Numbered from the stretch's first letter, positions 51,928-62,310 are shown. The stretch is 64,000 nucleotides of DNA from Mycolicibacterium porcinum (GCA_002086835.1 MVIG01000010.1:62001-126000); one strand, 5' to 3'. Notes: generated from the letters alone by a model not told the origin. Numbers and translations: made by a program.

Positions 51928-52997
51928 CCGCGGCAGGCTCGATCCCCAAGTCCATTCCGAGCACACCTGCCGAGGTGACGTCCGGATGGTTGTCGCAAAT
52001 CCTTGGTGCCGAGGTGGATTCGGTGCACACCGCGCCGATCGGCACGGGCCAGACCGGCGCCACCTACCGGGTCTCGGTCACCTACCGCGACGGCTCCGAG
52101 CTGCCTGCGAGTTTCGCGGTCAAGCTGCCGTCGCAGGACGAGACCGTACGGGACCGCGTCACCATCGGCTACCGCTCGGAGCACGCCTTCTACACCAAAG
52201 TGGCCGACCACGTGCAGATCCCGGTCCCCCACTGCCATCACTGTGAGATCGCTGGGGACGGAGCGGATTTCGTCCTGCTCCTGGACGATATGGCACCGGC
52301 CGAACAAGGCGATCAGATCGCCGGATGCACACCCGCCGAGGCCACCCTGGCAGTGCTGGCCCTGGCCGACCTGCACGGGCCGACCTGGGCCGACCCGCAG
52401 TGGGCGAACTTCCCCGGTATCGCGATGCCCAAGCCGGAGCCGGACTCCGCCAAGGGATTCGGTGATGTTGCCAAGATGGCCGCCGACATCACCCTGGACA
52501 AGATCGGCGACCGGCTCAGCCCCGAGGACCAGGACACCATGCGCACGGCGATGTCGGTCGTGACGCCCTGGCTACTGGCCGAGCCGGAGCGGTTCGCCAT
52601 CCTGCACGGCGACTACCGGCTGGACAACATGCTGTTCGACCCCGACCGCACCCGGATCACCGTGGTGGACTGGCAGACGCTCGGCTCGGGCCTGCCCGCT
52701 CGCGACCTGTCGTACTTCACCGCGACCAGCCTGGACCCCGCCGTGCGGGCCGCCGCCGAAGCCGACCTGGTCACGGCCTACCACGACCGGCTGCGGTCCC
52801 ACGGAGTCACCGGCTACGACCGCGAAACCTGTTGGCAGGATTACCGTTTGGGCATGCTGCAGGCGCCGCTGATCACGGTACTCGGCACCGCGTTCGCCAG
52901 CTCCACCGAGCGGGGCGACGACATGATGGTGACGATGGCACAGCGCGGATGCCAGGCCATCCGCGATCTCGGCACGCTTGATCTGATCAGCGCCTGA
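51924..52997 (+). CDS. APH/EcKinase-type phosphotransferase
   Basis: A 357-residue kinase-like protein with the Brenner motif HGDYRLDNMLF (residues about 226-236) and VVDWQT shortly after, typical of the aminoglycoside/choline kinase superfamily and close to the kinase half of the gene at 31058. In mycobacteria such proteins are often near acyl-CoA dehydrogenase genes and may phosphorylate hydroxylated compounds rather than drugs. Start overlaps the tetR stop. Convergent, with an 11-bp overlap, with the cyclase/hydrolase gene. Confidence 0.85.
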   Translation: MTAAGSIPKSIPSTPAEVTSGWLSQILGAEVDSVHTAPIGTGQTGATYRVSVTYRDGSELPASFAVKLPSQDETVRDRVTIGYRSEHAFYTKVADHVQIPVPHCHHCEIAGDGADFVLLLDDMAPAEQGDQIAGCTPAEATLAVLALADLHGPTWADPQWANFPGIAMPKPEPDSAKGFGDVAKMAADITLDKIGDRLSPEDQDTMRTAMSVVTPWLLAEPERFAILHGDYRLDNMLFDPDRTRITVVDWQTLGSGLPARDLSYFTATSLDPAVRAAAEADLVTAYHDRLRSHGVTGYDRETCWQDYRLGMLQAPLITVLGTAFASSTERGDDMMVTMAQRGCQAIRDLGTLDLISA

Positions 52998-54546
52998 CCG
53001 GCGGTCCGGTGACGCGGGTCCCAGGGGTGACCCGGGCGATCCCCCGTACGATCCGCGGCATCCGCCGTGCCATCACGGCCATGGCCTGGTCCGATCGACG
53101 CATCGTGGGCCTCGGACCAGGCGTGGGCACCGAGGACAGCTCGGCTTCGAGCGTTCCGGCCCGCGCACCGTGGCGATCGACCGCCAGGAGTCGCCAGGTG
53201 CCCGGCACCCCACGCAGCTCGACGTCGCCGCGGTCCGCGAAACCGGTGCCCGAGCCCACGACCAGATCGCGGACGGTGCTCGACACCAGGATCTCCCCTG
53301 CCCCGGCCAGTGCCAGGATCCGCGCCGCGATGTGGACCGCGATTCCCCCAATGTCGCCGTCCAGCAGCTCGCATTCGCCGGTGTGGATGCCTGCGCGGAT
53401 TTCGATGCCGAGACTCTCGGTCTGATCGCGCAGGGTCTCCGCACATCGAATCGCCTGGGTCGGACCGTCGAACGTGGCGAGGTGTCCGTCGCCGGTGCTC
53501 TTCACCACGACGCCGCCGAAGCGACCGGTCAGGTCGGCGGTGATCTCCCCGATCCGGTGCAGCACCGCCCGCCACCGCTCGTCTCCGGTCGCCGCGGCGT
53601 GCTGTGTGGAGGCGACCATGTCGGTGAACAGCACCGTGCGCAGGGCCCGGTGGGACTGCGCCGGCGCGGCATGGCTGCCGGTGAGGAATTCCTCGATCTC
53701 GCTGGTGATCTCGTCGGGATTGGCGATCCACGGCGCATGGTCGGTGCCGTCCACCTCGAGCATCCGCGCACCCGGGATGTTGTCGGCGAGATACCGCCCG
53801 CCCTGGATCGGGACCATATCGCCGGTGGCATGGATGACCAGGGTCGGCGCCGTGATCGTCGACAGGATCGACCGCACATCGATCCGGAACAGCGCCCCCA
53901 GCGTGGCCCGGGCCATTCCCGGGCTGGCGCTCATCCGCTCGAACATCCCGAGCTGGCGCACGGACCCGGCGGCCGGGAACAGGATTTTGAGTGCCGCGCC
54001 GGTGCCCCACACCGAGGTGCTGGCGTGACCGAACTCCTGAAAGGTGGCCAGCTGCCGGATCGAGGGCGTGTAGTCCTCGCCCATCTCGGTCAGGATCCGC
54101 GCGTGCAGCTCGGCCGGGTCACGGTCGAAGTCAGCCCACTCGGTCATGCCGAAGTATGCGAAGGTGCCGGCGAGGATCAGGGCCTGGGTGCGTTCGGGCC
54201 GGGTCGCCGCGAACAGCATCGCGGCGGGTCCGCCCTCGCTCAACCCGAAGAGCACGGCACGGCCGAACCCCGCGGCATCCATCACGGCCTCGATCTCGGC
54301 TGCCCGTTCGTCGAGCGTGCGTACCTGCGGCACGGGATCCGACAGACCCACACCGGCCTTGTCGTACAGCAGGACGCGGCAGAACGTCGAGATCCGCTCC
54401 ATGAAGGCCTCGAACTCGGGCATCGTCCAGAACAGCTCCAGATGGCTGACGAACGAACCGGCGTAGACAAGGTCGACGGGCCCGTCTCCGAATACCTGGT
54501 AGGCGAGACTCAGACCGCCGCACGGTGCGTATGACGTCTCCGCCAC
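52987..54546 (-). CDS. Alpha/beta hydrolase fused to a class III adenylate/guanylate cyclase
   Basis: A 519-residue fusion. Residues 1-290 are an alpha/beta hydrolase with the nucleophile elbow GLSEGGP, Asp probably in HATGDMVP and His in DGTDHAPW. Residues about 300-470 are a class III nucleotide cyclase: metal Asp in VLFTDMVAST, second Asp in KSTGDGHLATFDGP, then IEIRAGIHTGECELLDGDIGGIAVHIAARI; the transition-state Arg is seen in HIAARI. A basic C-terminal tail follows. Such hydrolase-cyclase fusions are frequent in mycobacteria. The hydrolase may sense or release a ligand that controls cAMP output. Confidence 0.9.
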   Translation of the reverse strand: MAETSYAPCGGLSLAYQVFGDGPVDLVYAGSFVSHLELFWTMPEFEAFMERISTFCRVLLYDKAGVGLSDPVPQVRTLDERAAEIEAVMDAAGFGRAVLFGLSEGGPAAMLFAATRPERTQALILAGTFAYFGMTEWADFDRDPAELHARILTEMGEDYTPSIRQLATFQEFGHASTSVWGTGAALKILFPAAGSVRQLGMFERMSASPGMARATLGALFRIDVRSILSTITAPTLVIHATGDMVPIQGGRYLADNIPGARMLEVDGTDHAPWIANPDEITSEIEEFLTGSHAAPAQSHRALRTVLFTDMVASTQHAAATGDERWRAVLHRIGEITADLTGRFGGVVVKSTGDGHLATFDGPTQAIRCAETLRDQTESLGIEIRAGIHTGECELLDGDIGGIAVHIAARILALAGAGEILVSSTVRDLVVGSGTGFADRGDVELRGVPGTWRLLAVDRHGARAGTLEAELSSVPTPGPRPTMRRSDQAMAVMARRMPRIVRGIARVTPGTRVTGPPVRR

Positions 54547-54573
54547 GTTCGGAGCCTACTGCTGCGGGGTACC

Positions 54574-55305
54574 TCAGCCTGCGGTTTCGGCCTTAACCCA
54601 GCGCGCAGCCTCCTCGACCGTGGCGACCGTGTGCACTCCTGGCGGCAACGGAGGGCGGTCCACCATCACCACCGGCACACCCGCCGTCTCAGCGGCCCGC
54701 AGCTTCGGTTCGGTCATCGCGCCGCCGCTGTTCTTGGTCACCAGGGCGTCGATGCGGTGCTCGCGCAGCAGCGCCAGCTCCCCGGCGTAGTCGTACGGGC
54801 CGCGGGACAGAAGCAGTTCGTGATCGGCGGGCAGCGTGTCGGGATCCGGCGGGGTGACCGCCCGAATCAGGAACCAGGCGTCGACATCCTTGAACGCGCG
54901 GGTGCCAGATCTGCCGGTGGTGAGGAACACCCGCGCATAGCCGTTGGCCGCCACCGTTTCGGCGGCCTCGGTATCCGATGCCACGACTGTCGCGGTGCCC
55001 GGCGACCACGCCGGCCGGGCCAGGACCAGGTGCGGCAGGCCGAGTTCGGTGCACACCTGCGCCGCGTGGGCGGTGATGGTGGCGGCGAACGGGTGGGTGG
55101 CGTCCACGACGGCGTCGACGTGCTCGTCGACCAGCCATTGCCGCATCCCCTCCGCCCCGCCGAACCCGCCGATGCGCACCGGGCCCACCGGGAGCGCCGG
55201 GTCGGGTACCCGTCCGGCCAGTGAACTGATCACCTCGACCGCTGGGTGCAGGGCAGCGGCCAGGGCGCGCGCCTCACCGGTGCCGCCGAGCAGGAGCACC
55301 TTCAT
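54574..55305 (-). CDS. cobK: Precorrin-6A reductase
   Basis: A 243-residue CobK that reduces precorrin-6A with NADPH. N-terminal MKVLLLGGTGEARALAAAL, DATHPFAATITAHAAQVC, LTTGRSGTRAFKDVD and late VTKNSGGAMTEPKLRAAE. The ATG 55305 overlaps the stop of cobM (TGATG). The frame extends upstream to 55500 but this is over cobM. Third of three co-directional cob genes. Confidence 0.94.
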   Translation of the reverse strand: MKVLLLGGTGEARALAAALHPAVEVISSLAGRVPDPALPVGPVRIGGFGGAEGMRQWLVDEHVDAVVDATHPFAATITAHAAQVCTELGLPHLVLARPAWSPGTATVVASDTEAAETVAANGYARVFLTTGRSGTRAFKDVDAWFLIRAVTPPDPDTLPADHELLLSRGPYDYAGELALLREHRIDALVTKNSGGAMTEPKLRAAETAGVPVVMVDRPPLPPGVHTVATVEEAARWVKAETAG

Positions 55306-56060
55306 CAGTGCGTGGCTCCGCGACGCCGGCCCGACGAGTACAGGTAGCTGTCGGAGAACCCTTCGGCGGCAAGCACATCGCCGACGACGATCACCGCGGT
55401 CTTGGTCACCGCTGCGGCATGCATCTTCTCCGCGATGTCGGCCAGCGTTCCGCGCAACACGATCTCCTGCGGCCAGCTGGCGAACGCCACGACGGCACAA
55501 GGAGTTTCGGGACGATAGCCACCGTCGAGGAGCTGCGGGACGATGTTGTCGATCTGGGCTGCGGCCAGGTGCAGCACCAGCGTCGCGCCCGGGGCCGACA
55601 AGGTGCGCAGATCCTCGCCCTCGGGCATCGCCGTGGACAGGGTGGCCACCCGGGACAGGGTGACGGTCTGGGCGACGCCGGGGACGGTCAGCTCGCGGCC
55701 CAGCGCGGCGGCCACCGCGGCGAATGCCGGTACCCCGGGGACGATCTCGTATCCGATGCCCAGCTCATCGAGATGGCGACACTGCTCGGCCAGCGCGCTG
55801 TAGATCGACGGATCACCGGAATGCAGCCGGGCCACGTCGACTCCCGCCGTGTCCGCGGCCACCAGCTCGTCGATGATCTGGTCCAGGTTCAGCGGCCCGG
55901 TGTCGACAACCCTGGCGTCGGGCGGACACAGCGCCAGCAGGTCGTCGGGCATGATCGACCCGGCGTACAGGCACACCGGGCAGCTGCCGAGCAGTTTCGC
56001 GCCGCGCACAGTGATGAGGTCGGCTGCGCCAGGTCCGGCCCCGATGAAGTACACCGTCAT
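55305..56060 (-). CDS. cobM: Precorrin-4 C11-methyltransferase
   Basis: A 251-residue SAM-dependent methyltransferase. MTVYFIGAGPGAADLITVRGAKLL, ARLHSGDPSIYSALAEQCRHLDELGI and VPGVPAFAAVAAALGRELTVPGVAQTVTLSR. It methylates precorrin-4 at C-11. The ATG at 56060 lies within the end of cobL (4-nt overlap) and its stop overlaps the cobK ATG, so the three form one translational unit. Confidence 0.95.
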   Translation of the reverse strand: MTVYFIGAGPGAADLITVRGAKLLGSCPVCLYAGSIMPDDLLALCPPDARVVDTGPLNLDQIIDELVAADTAGVDVARLHSGDPSIYSALAEQCRHLDELGIGYEIVPGVPAFAAVAAALGRELTVPGVAQTVTLSRVATLSTAMPEGEDLRTLSAPGATLVLHLAAAQIDNIVPQLLDGGYRPETPCAVVAFASWPQEIVLRGTLADIAEKMHAAAVTKTAVIVVGDVLAAEGFSDSYLYSSGRRRGATH

Positions 56061-57238
56061 CGCTTGACCACCGCCCACTGGGTGACCGGCAGCGCCGGGC
56101 GCCAGCCGGTGAAGCCGCCGATCGCCCCACCCTGATAGTGCTGATAACGCCGCACCTCGCCGCCTTCCTTTGAATACCATTGCGCCACAACTGCTTCTGA
56201 TTCGAGCGTGACCGCGTTGACCACCAGCCGCCCACCTGAGGGCAGCCGGTCGAAACAGGCCTGCAACACCCCTGGCTGGGTGACGCCGCCCCCGACGAAG
56301 ATCGCCGCGGGCTCGGGCGCACCCGCGAGCGATTCGGGGGCGCCCCCTCGGACATCCACCCGAACCCCGAAAGCCGTGACATTGCCCGAGATCCGGTCGC
56401 GGCGCTGCTCGTCACGTTCGAATGCGATGGCCGCGCAGCCCGGTGCGCTACGCGCCCATTCGATCGCGATACTGCCCGAACCCGAGCCGACGTCCCACAG
56501 CAGTTCCCCGGGCCGTGGCCCCAGTGCGGCCAGGGTGACGGCCCGGATGGACTGCTTGGTGAGCTGCCCGTCGTGGTTGAACGCCTCGTCCGGCAGCGCC
56601 TGGGCCCGGCGGTCGTCGGGGAGATAGGCCACCGCGATCACGTTGAGATCGTCGACATCGGCGGGCCCGGCCGTCGCCCACTCCCGCGCCGTGCCGTGCT
56701 GACGGCGCTCCCCCGGCCCGCCGAGCTGTGCCAACACGGTCAATTCCGAGTCGCCCCGGCCGGATTCGCTGAGCAACCGCGCCAGCGTCGCAGGCGTCTG
56801 CGCATCGCGAGACAGCACGATCGCGCGCCCGCCCCGGCGCACCGCGGTGTGCGGCGCCGCGGTGACCAGGCTGATCACCTCGGTGTCTGGCACCGTCCAG
56901 CCCATCCGGGCGCATGCCAGCGTCACACTCGACACGTGCGGCAGCACCCGCACCCGCTGCGCCCCGAACATCCGGATCAGCGTCGCACCGATGCCGTGCA
57001 GCATCGGGTCACCGCTGGCCACTACGTGCACATCGACGTCGCCGAACAGCGTCGGCAGGGCGGGCAGCATCGGCGACGGCCATTCCCGACGGTCCCGCGT
57101 CACGGTGTCGTCGAGCAGTTCCAATTGCCGCGGCGAGCCGTACACCACCGTGGCGCCCGCCAACTCGTCACGCGACGTGCGCGACAGCCCCGCCATCCCG
57201 TCGGCCCCGATGCCGACCACGGTGATCGTCGGGCTCAT
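56057..57238 (-). CDS. cobL: Precorrin-6Y C5,15-methyltransferase (decarboxylating)
   Basis: A 393-residue two-domain enzyme. N-terminal CobE-type methylase (TITVVGIGADGMAGLSRTSRDEL; VVASGDPMLHGIGATLIRM), C-terminal CbiT-like decarboxylating methylase from about 235 (LWDVGSGSGSIAIEWARSAPG; FVGGGVTQPGVLQACFDRLPSGG). It methylates C-5 and C-15 and removes the acetate carboxyl. ATG 57238 with GAGAGAA about 9 nt upstream. First gene of the cobL-cobM-cobK run; a short-chain dehydrogenase gene lies 28 bp upstream. Confidence 0.95.
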   Translation of the reverse strand: MSPTITVVGIGADGMAGLSRTSRDELAGATVVYGSPRQLELLDDTVTRDRREWPSPMLPALPTLFGDVDVHVVASGDPMLHGIGATLIRMFGAQRVRVLPHVSSVTLACARMGWTVPDTEVISLVTAAPHTAVRRGGRAIVLSRDAQTPATLARLLSESGRGDSELTVLAQLGGPGERRQHGTAREWATAGPADVDDLNVIAVAYLPDDRRAQALPDEAFNHDGQLTKQSIRAVTLAALGPRPGELLWDVGSGSGSIAIEWARSAPGCAAIAFERDEQRRDRISGNVTAFGVRVDVRGGAPESLAGAPEPAAIFVGGGVTQPGVLQACFDRLPSGGRLVVNAVTLESEAVVAQWYSKEGGEVRRYQHYQGGAIGGFTGWRPALPVTQWAVVKR

Positions 57239-57266
57239 CGGGCCATTCTCTCTTCGCGCAAGCGGC

Positions 57267-58043
57267 TCATCGGGGCATTCTGCGCCAGATCCGCCTCGGC
57301 ACAAACCTCGTCACGAAGATCATCGGCCGGATCACCCACGGCACCCACACCGCACGCTTGCCCTTGCGCAGCGCCTTGGCGGTGGCGTCGGCCACCTGGG
57401 CCGGCGTGCTGGAGAACGGTGCCGGCTCCATGCCATCGGTCATCCGGCCGATGACGAATCCGGGCCGCACGATCAGCAGCTGCACACCGGTTCCGTGCAG
57501 GGCGTCGGTCAGCCCGCTGGCGAACGCGTCGAGGCCGGCCTTGGCCGAACCGTAGACGTAGTTGGCGCGGCGGGCCCGGGCCCCGGCGATCGAGGAGAAC
57601 ACCACCAGCCGGCCGGCGTCCGCGGCGCGCATGCGCTGGGCCAGCACCGTGAGCAGGCTGACCTGGGCCACGTAGTCGGTATGCACCACGGCCACGGCGT
57701 GGGCCGGGTCGGCCTCGGCCCGGTCCTGATCGCCCAGCACTCCGAAGGCCAGCACCGCTGTGTCGATCTGTCCGTGGCCGGTTTCGATCGCCTCGACCAC
57801 GCGGGCGTGGCCGGCGACGTCGTCGGCGTCGAATTCGAGGGTGTGCACCGCCGCGGCACCGGCCGCCGTCACGGCCGCGACCTGTTCATCGAGCTGATCG
57901 GCCCGGCGTGCGGCAAGCACCACGACCGCACCGGCCGCGAGCCGGACCGCGAGTTCGACACCGATCTCACTGCGGCCCCCGAAAATCACCACGACCCGGG
58001 GATCCGTGCCGGCAATCCCGGCCGTGTCTGCTGTGTCCTCCAC
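57267..58043 (-). CDS. Short-chain dehydrogenase/reductase
   Basis: A 258-residue SDR with TGxxxGIG-like [17 protein letters not shown] (variant nucleotide motif), LAFGVL region and the catalytic YxxxK in [17 protein letters not shown] supplies Ser. C-terminus ([27 protein letters not shown]) is basic and hydrophobic, as in DprE2-like and other mycobacterial membrane-associated SDRs. Orthologue of Rv2073c by position beside cobL. Substrate unknown; the variant glycine motif deserves attention. Confidence 0.87.
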   Translation of the reverse strand: MEDTADTAGIAGTDPRVVVIFGGRSEIGVELAVRLAAGAVVVLAARRADQLDEQVAAVTAAGAAAVHTLEFDADDVAGHARVVEAIETGHGQIDTAVLAFGVLGDQDRAEADPAHAVAVVHTDYVAQVSLLTVLAQRMRAADAGRLVVFSSIAGARARRANYVYGSAKAGLDAFASGLTDALHGTGVQLLIVRPGFVIGRMTDGMEPAPFSSTPAQVADATAKALRKGKRAVWVPWVIRPMIFVTRFVPRRIWRRMPR

Positions 58044-58078
58044 GGCAGCGATTATGTCCTGCGCTAGCGTGGACCCCG

Positions 58079-58504
58079 ATGGCTACATCTCGTGGCAAGG
58101 CAACCACCAAGCTCACCAGCGAGGCGCTGGCGTTTCTCACGGAACGCCACCTGGCGATGCTCACCACGCTGCGCTCGGACAACTCTCCGCACGTTGTGGC
58201 GGTGGGTTTCACATTCGATCCCAAGACGCACATCGCCCGGGTCATCACCAACGGTGGTTCGCAGAAGGCGGTGAACGCGCACGAGCGCGGCATCGCCGTG
58301 CTCAGCCAGGTCGACGGTGCGCGCTGGCTGTCGCTGGAGGGCAAGTCAACGGTCAGCAGCGAGCCCGACGCGGTCCGTGATGCCGAGCTGCGGTACGCCC
58401 AGCGGTACCGCACCCCGCGGGTGAACCCCCGTCGCGTGGTGATCGAGGTGCGGATCGAGCGCGTGCTGGGGTCCTCAGAACTGCTGGACCGCGGCGAAGG
58501 CTAG
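58079..58504 (+). CDS. F420-dependent biliverdin reductase-like PPOX protein
   Basis: A 141-residue split-barrel protein ([67 protein letters not shown]) closely fitting M. tuberculosis Rv2074, an F420H2-dependent biliverdin reductase. TAGCGT ends 8 nt before ATG 58079, so leaderless. Divergent from the SDR gene by 35 bp; overlaps the convergent pepQ-like gene stop by 4 bp. Two other PPOX genes occur at 43093-43910, so the window has three. Confidence 0.88.
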   Translation: MATSRGKATTKLTSEALAFLTERHLAMLTTLRSDNSPHVVAVGFTFDPKTHIARVITNGGSQKAVNAHERGIAVLSQVDGARWLSLEGKSTVSSEPDAVRDAELRYAQRYRTPRVNPRRVVIEVRIERVLGSSELLDRGEG

Positions 58505-59628
58505 TTGACCGGCACGACGACAAGGTCGTGCGGCTGGTTGTTCACCGACTCCGCGCCGTCCTCGGTGACCACCACGATGTCCTCGATCCGCGCACCCCAC
58601 TGGCCCGGGAAATACACGCCGGGCTCGACGCTGAACGCCATTCCCGTCTCCAGCGTCAGGTCGTTGCCTGCCACGATGTAGGGCTCCTCGTGCACCGACA
58701 GCCCGATACCGTGCCCGGTGCGGTGCACGAACGCCTCGGCCAACCCCTCGGCGGCCAGCACGTCGCGGGCGGCCGCGTCGATCTGTTCGGCGGTCACCCC
58801 GGGGCGCACCGCCGCGACGGCGGCCTGCTGAGCGCGCTGCAGCACCGCGTAACGACGAGCCACCTCGGGATCCGGCTCGCCGATGCTGTACGTGCGGGTC
58901 GAGTCGGAGTTGTAGCCGGGCTCGTACGGGCCGCCGATGTCGACAACCACGATGTCTCCCGCACTCAGCTCGCGCTCCGAGCATTCATGGTGCGGGTCGG
59001 CGCCGTTCGGACCGGAGCCGACGATGATGAACGCCACCTCTGAATGCCCTTCGGCGACAATGGCTTCGGCGATGTCCGCGGCGACGTCAGCCTCGGTGCG
59101 GCCGGGCACCAGGAAATCGGGCACCCGGGCGTGTACCCGGTCGATCGCCGCGCCGGCCTTGCGCAGCGCGTCGATCTCGGCGGGGTCCTTGATCATCCGC
59201 AGGCGCCGCAGCACATCGGTGGCCAGCACCGGAACCACACCGAGCAGGTCGGCGAGCGGCAGCAGATGCAGGGCGGGCATCGAATCGGTGACCGCTGTCT
59301 TGGCACCGGCGCCACCCAGCGCGTCCGCCACCATCTGGTACGGGTTCTGCCCGTCCACCCAATCGCGCACCGCCACACCGAGTTCGGTCACCGCCGACTC
59401 GCGCAGCGCCGCCAACTCCAGGCGCGGCACCACGATGGTGGGGTCCCCCGTGGCGGGCAGCACCAGCGCCGTCAGCCGCTCGAAGGTCTGCGCACGCGAG
59501 CCGACCAGGTACCGCAGGTCATAGCCGGGGGTGATGACCAGACCGGCCAAACCGGCTTCTGCCGCAGCTGATGCGGCCGCGGAAAGGCGCTGGGCGTACA
59601 CGTCGGTGCTGAATCGGCTGACGGTCAT
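58501..59628 (-). CDS. pepQ: Xaa-Pro dipeptidase/aminopeptidase
   Basis: A 375-residue M24 metallopeptidase. N-terminal creatinase-type domain to about 150, then pita-bread fold with the five metal ligands: Asp and Asp in [21 protein letters not shown], His in [15 protein letters not shown], Glu in [10 protein letters not shown] and Glu in ARIEDIVVV. Homologous to Rv2089c (PepE). Cytoplasmic, cleaves X-Pro bonds. Convergent with the biliverdin-reductase-like gene; 72 bp from the divergent hot-dog protein. Confidence 0.93.
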   Translation of the reverse strand: MTVSRFSTDVYAQRLSAAASAAAEAGLAGLVITPGYDLRYLVGSRAQTFERLTALVLPATGDPTIVVPRLELAALRESAVTELGVAVRDWVDGQNPYQMVADALGGAGAKTAVTDSMPALHLLPLADLLGVVPVLATDVLRRLRMIKDPAEIDALRKAGAAIDRVHARVPDFLVPGRTEADVAADIAEAIVAEGHSEVAFIIVGSGPNGADPHHECSERELSAGDIVVVDIGGPYEPGYNSDSTRTYSIGEPDPEVARRYAVLQRAQQAAVAAVRPGVTAEQIDAAARDVLAAEGLAEAFVHRTGHGIGLSVHEEPYIVAGNDLTLETGMAFSVEPGVYFPGQWGARIEDIVVVTEDGAESVNNQPHDLVVVPVN

Positions 59629-59700
59629 GCATCGAGGCTAATCGGTGCGCCACCGTGGTGTCCGTCCAGGCGCGCGCCCGCACCGGCTACTGTCGCTGGA

Positions 59701-60552
59701 ATGTTGCGTGATATCCGCGATCTCACCGACGACCCGGAGGCGTATGCCGCTGAGCTGCGCAGGCGTTGGGGCGGCCTGCTGAGTTACCGCTACCTCGGTC
59801 GCTCGTATTCCTCGATGGATCTGGGTCCGGTCGACGACACGGTGACGTTGCGCCGCGACATGCGCAACCCGGCAGGCGGAGTGCTGCTGGCGGTGCTGGG
59901 CATCTGCTCTCCCGACAGTGGCGGCGTGAGCGATCTGGAGGCCGTGCCCAACCCGGTCATCCACTCCTGCCAGGTGCTGGATCCGGCCGCGGATGTCGCG
60001 CGCATCCGGGTCGACACGGAGGTGCTCAAGCAGGGCAGGCAGCTGGCCTACAGCCGGTCGGTGATCGTCGACGCCGACCACCCCGAGCGGGTCATCGCAC
60101 TCACCGAGGGGCAGGGCATCTCGATCGGCACGCCGCCGGAAGGCCTGGAGAAGATGCCGGTCGACCCGATCGAGGTGGTCGACGGTCCGGATCTGCCGCC
60201 ACTGTGGCAGGTGTTCGGCGGGCGGAAACGAGCCGACGGACGTTGGGCACTGCCCGAGCTGGCGGTCGAGGTGGCCTCACCGGACGCCGCCCTTCACATC
60301 GGCCCGCAGTTCGTGATCCTGGAAACCGCCGCGTCAGAAAGGGCAGCAGAAGCGGCAAATACCGATGAACTGCACGGTCTTTCGTCGCACGTGATGTTCC
60401 TGGCGCGCGGCAAGACCGGACCGTTCCGGGTCGACACCCAGGTGCTGTCCGGCGCGGGCGGCACCGTAGCGGTGCGGGCCACCATGCACGACGAGGGTGC
60501 CGGCGGCAAAGCCGTCACCGCCGCCTCATATGTCTTCGGGAGGATCCAGTGA
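59701..60552 (+). CDS. Double hot-dog-fold protein, acyl-CoA thioesterase-like
   Basis: A 283-residue protein. Two hot-dog-type halves: residues 1-150 with [20 protein letters not shown] and [26 protein letters not shown], and about 190-283 with [44 protein letters not shown]. PaaI/MaoC-like families fit but catalytic residues are not obvious. TACTGT ends 7 nt before ATG 59701 (leaderless). The next gene starts at a GTG inside its stop codon. A thioesterase or acyl-CoA binding role is inferred from fold only. Confidence 0.75.
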   Translation: MLRDIRDLTDDPEAYAAELRRRWGGLLSYRYLGRSYSSMDLGPVDDTVTLRRDMRNPAGGVLLAVLGICSPDSGGVSDLEAVPNPVIHSCQVLDPAADVARIRVDTEVLKQGRQLAYSRSVIVDADHPERVIALTEGQGISIGTPPEGLEKMPVDPIEVVDGPDLPPLWQVFGGRKRADGRWALPELAVEVASPDAALHIGPQFVILETAASERAAEAANTDELHGLSSHVMFLARGKTGPFRVDTQVLSGAGGTVAVRATMHDEGAGGKAVTAASYVFGRIQ

Positions 60553-61508
60553 GCGACCCAATCCTGCTTCTCGACGGTGCCAGCATGTGGTTCCGCTCGT
60601 ACTTCGGTGTGCCGTCGTCGATCAAGGCACCCGACGGCCGGCCGGTGAACGCGGTGCGCGGGTTCCTGGATTCGGTCGCCACACTGGTCACGCGGGAGCG
60701 GCCGCGCCGGCTGGTGGTGTGCCGCGACGACGACTGGCGGCCGCAGTGGCGGGTCGACCTGGTGCCGTCGTACAAGGCACACCGGGTCGAGGAACCCCAG
60801 CCCGACGGAATCCCCGACGTCGAGGAGGTTCCCGACGACCTCACGCCGCAGGTCGACATGATCATGGAACTGCTCGACGCATTCGGCATCGTGACCGCCG
60901 GGGCGCCCGGGTTCGAAGCCGACGACGTGCTCGGCACGCTGGCGACCCGCGAACAGCACGATCCGGTGGTGGTCGTCAGCGGGGACCGCGACCTGCTGCA
61001 GCTGGTCCGCGACGAGCCGGCGCCCGCCGTGCGCGTGCTCTACATCGGCCGCGGGCTGGCCAAGGCGACGAAGTTCGGGCCCGAGGAGGTGTCCGAGGTG
61101 TACGGGGTCCCGATCGACCGCGCCGGACCGGCGTACGCGGAGCTCGCCCTGTTGCGCGGCGATCCGTCAGACGGACTACCCGGGGTCGCCGGGATCGGTG
61201 AGAAGACCGCCGCGACGCTGCTGGCCCGCCACGGTTCGCTGCAGGGCATCCAGGCCGCCGCCGAGGACCCGAAATCCTCACTGTCCAAAGCACATCGGGC
61301 CAAACTGCTGGCCGCCGCCGACTACATCTCGTCGGCCGAGCCGGTGGTCCGGGTGGCGACAGATGCGCCGGTGACCCTGTCCGGCGCGACCGATGAACTG
61401 CCGTTGGCCGCGAGCGATCCGGCGCGGGTCGCCGAACTCGCCGCGGCTTACGGGGTGACCTCGTCGATCAGCCGGTTGCAGACGGCGCTGGACCGCCTGC
61501 CCGGCTGA
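60549..61508 (+). CDS. 5'-3' exonuclease (PolA-N-like, Rv2090-type)
   Basis: A 319-residue flap/5' exonuclease related to the N-terminal domain of Pol I. Metal-binding Asp pairs are visible: [35 protein letters not shown] and [13 protein letters not shown], then H3[25 protein letters not shown]. Free-standing copy beside polA elsewhere in the window. GTG start overlaps the upstream stop by 4 nt. Role probably in RNA-primer or flap removal. Confidence 0.92.
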   Translation: MSDPILLLDGASMWFRSYFGVPSSIKAPDGRPVNAVRGFLDSVATLVTRERPRRLVVCRDDDWRPQWRVDLVPSYKAHRVEEPQPDGIPDVEEVPDDLTPQVDMIMELLDAFGIVTAGAPGFEADDVLGTLATREQHDPVVVVSGDRDLLQLVRDEPAPAVRVLYIGRGLAKATKFGPEEVSEVYGVPIDRAGPAYAELALLRGDPSDGLPGVAGIGEKTAATLLARHGSLQGIQAAAEDPKSSLSKAHRAKLLAAADYISSAEPVVRVATDAPVTLSGATDELPLAASDPARVAELAAAYGVTSSISRLQTALDRLPG

Positions 61509-61518
61509 TCAGCGGGGA

Positions 61519-62310
61519 TTACTTGGGGCGGCCGACCTCGTAGGTGCCCTTGTCGTCCTTGAACGTCACCGTCACCTTGCGCTTGGTGCCGTCGATGGTC
61601 ACCTCGCAGTCGAAGGTCGAATCCTTCTTGACTGTCGGGTTCTCACCGTCGTTGCACTTGACGCCGCTCACCTTGGTGGCGCCGTAGCCGTTGGTCTTGT
61701 CGGTGAGGATCTGCTCGACGCCGCTCTGAGCCTTGTTGATGTCGAGCTTGGTCGTCATCGCCCATCCGGGCAGCCAGAACGCGGTCACCGCCAGGATGAT
61801 CAACAGCAGCGCCACGAGACCGCCGACGAGGCCGCCGATCATCGCGAGCGAACGCTTGGATTCACCTGACGCGCCCGGCACGCCGTATTGCCCGAACTGT
61901 CCGGGAGCACCGTACTGGCCCGGCTGTCCGTACTGCCCCGGCTGACCGTACTGCGGGGGCTGACCGGGCTGACCGTACTGCGGCGGCTGACCGTAACCCG
62001 GCGGCACCTGACCGTACTGCGGCTGAGCGCCCGGGTAAGCCTGCTGGCCGTACTGCTCGGGTCCCGGGTACTGCGGCTGCTGCGGCTGCGAGTAATCCGG
62101 CTGCGGCACACCCTGGGAGGGCGGCTGGTACGACGGGTACTGCTGCGGCGTGTAGGCCGGCGGCTGCCAGGCCGGAGCTTGAGGCGTGGGGTCCTCGGAT
62201 GCGGGGGTGGGCGGCTGCCACGCCTCGGCACCCGGCGCCTGGTCCCCCCCGGGCTCAGGCTGCTGACCGGGCCATTGCTGTCCCTGGTCAGGTCCCTGCG
62301 GTCCGCTCAT
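61519..62310 (-). CDS. DUF4333 membrane protein with Pro/Gln/Tyr-rich N-terminus
   Basis: A 263-residue protein. First 145 residues are low-complexity with GQ(P)PQYGQ-type repeats; a single membrane helix follows ([24 protein letters not shown]); the extracytoplasmic domain is DUF4333-like ([52 protein letters not shown], two Cys). AAGGAGAACC precedes ATG 62310. Cytosolic repeats may bind partners or phase-separate; Rv2091c homologue. Upstream helY follows in the same direction, 40 bp apart. Confidence 0.88.
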   Translation of the reverse strand: MSGPQGPDQGQQWPGQQPEPGGDQAPGAEAWQPPTPASEDPTPQAPAWQPPAYTPQQYPSYQPPSQGVPQPDYSQPQQPQYPGPEQYGQQAYPGAQPQYGQVPPGYGQPPQYGQPGQPPQYGQPGQYGQPGQYGAPGQFGQYGVPGASGESKRSLAMIGGLVGGLVALLLIILAVTAFWLPGWAMTTKLDINKAQSGVEQILTDKTNGYGATKVSGVKCNDGENPTVKKDSTFDCEVTIDGTKRKVTVTFKDDKGTYEVGRPK

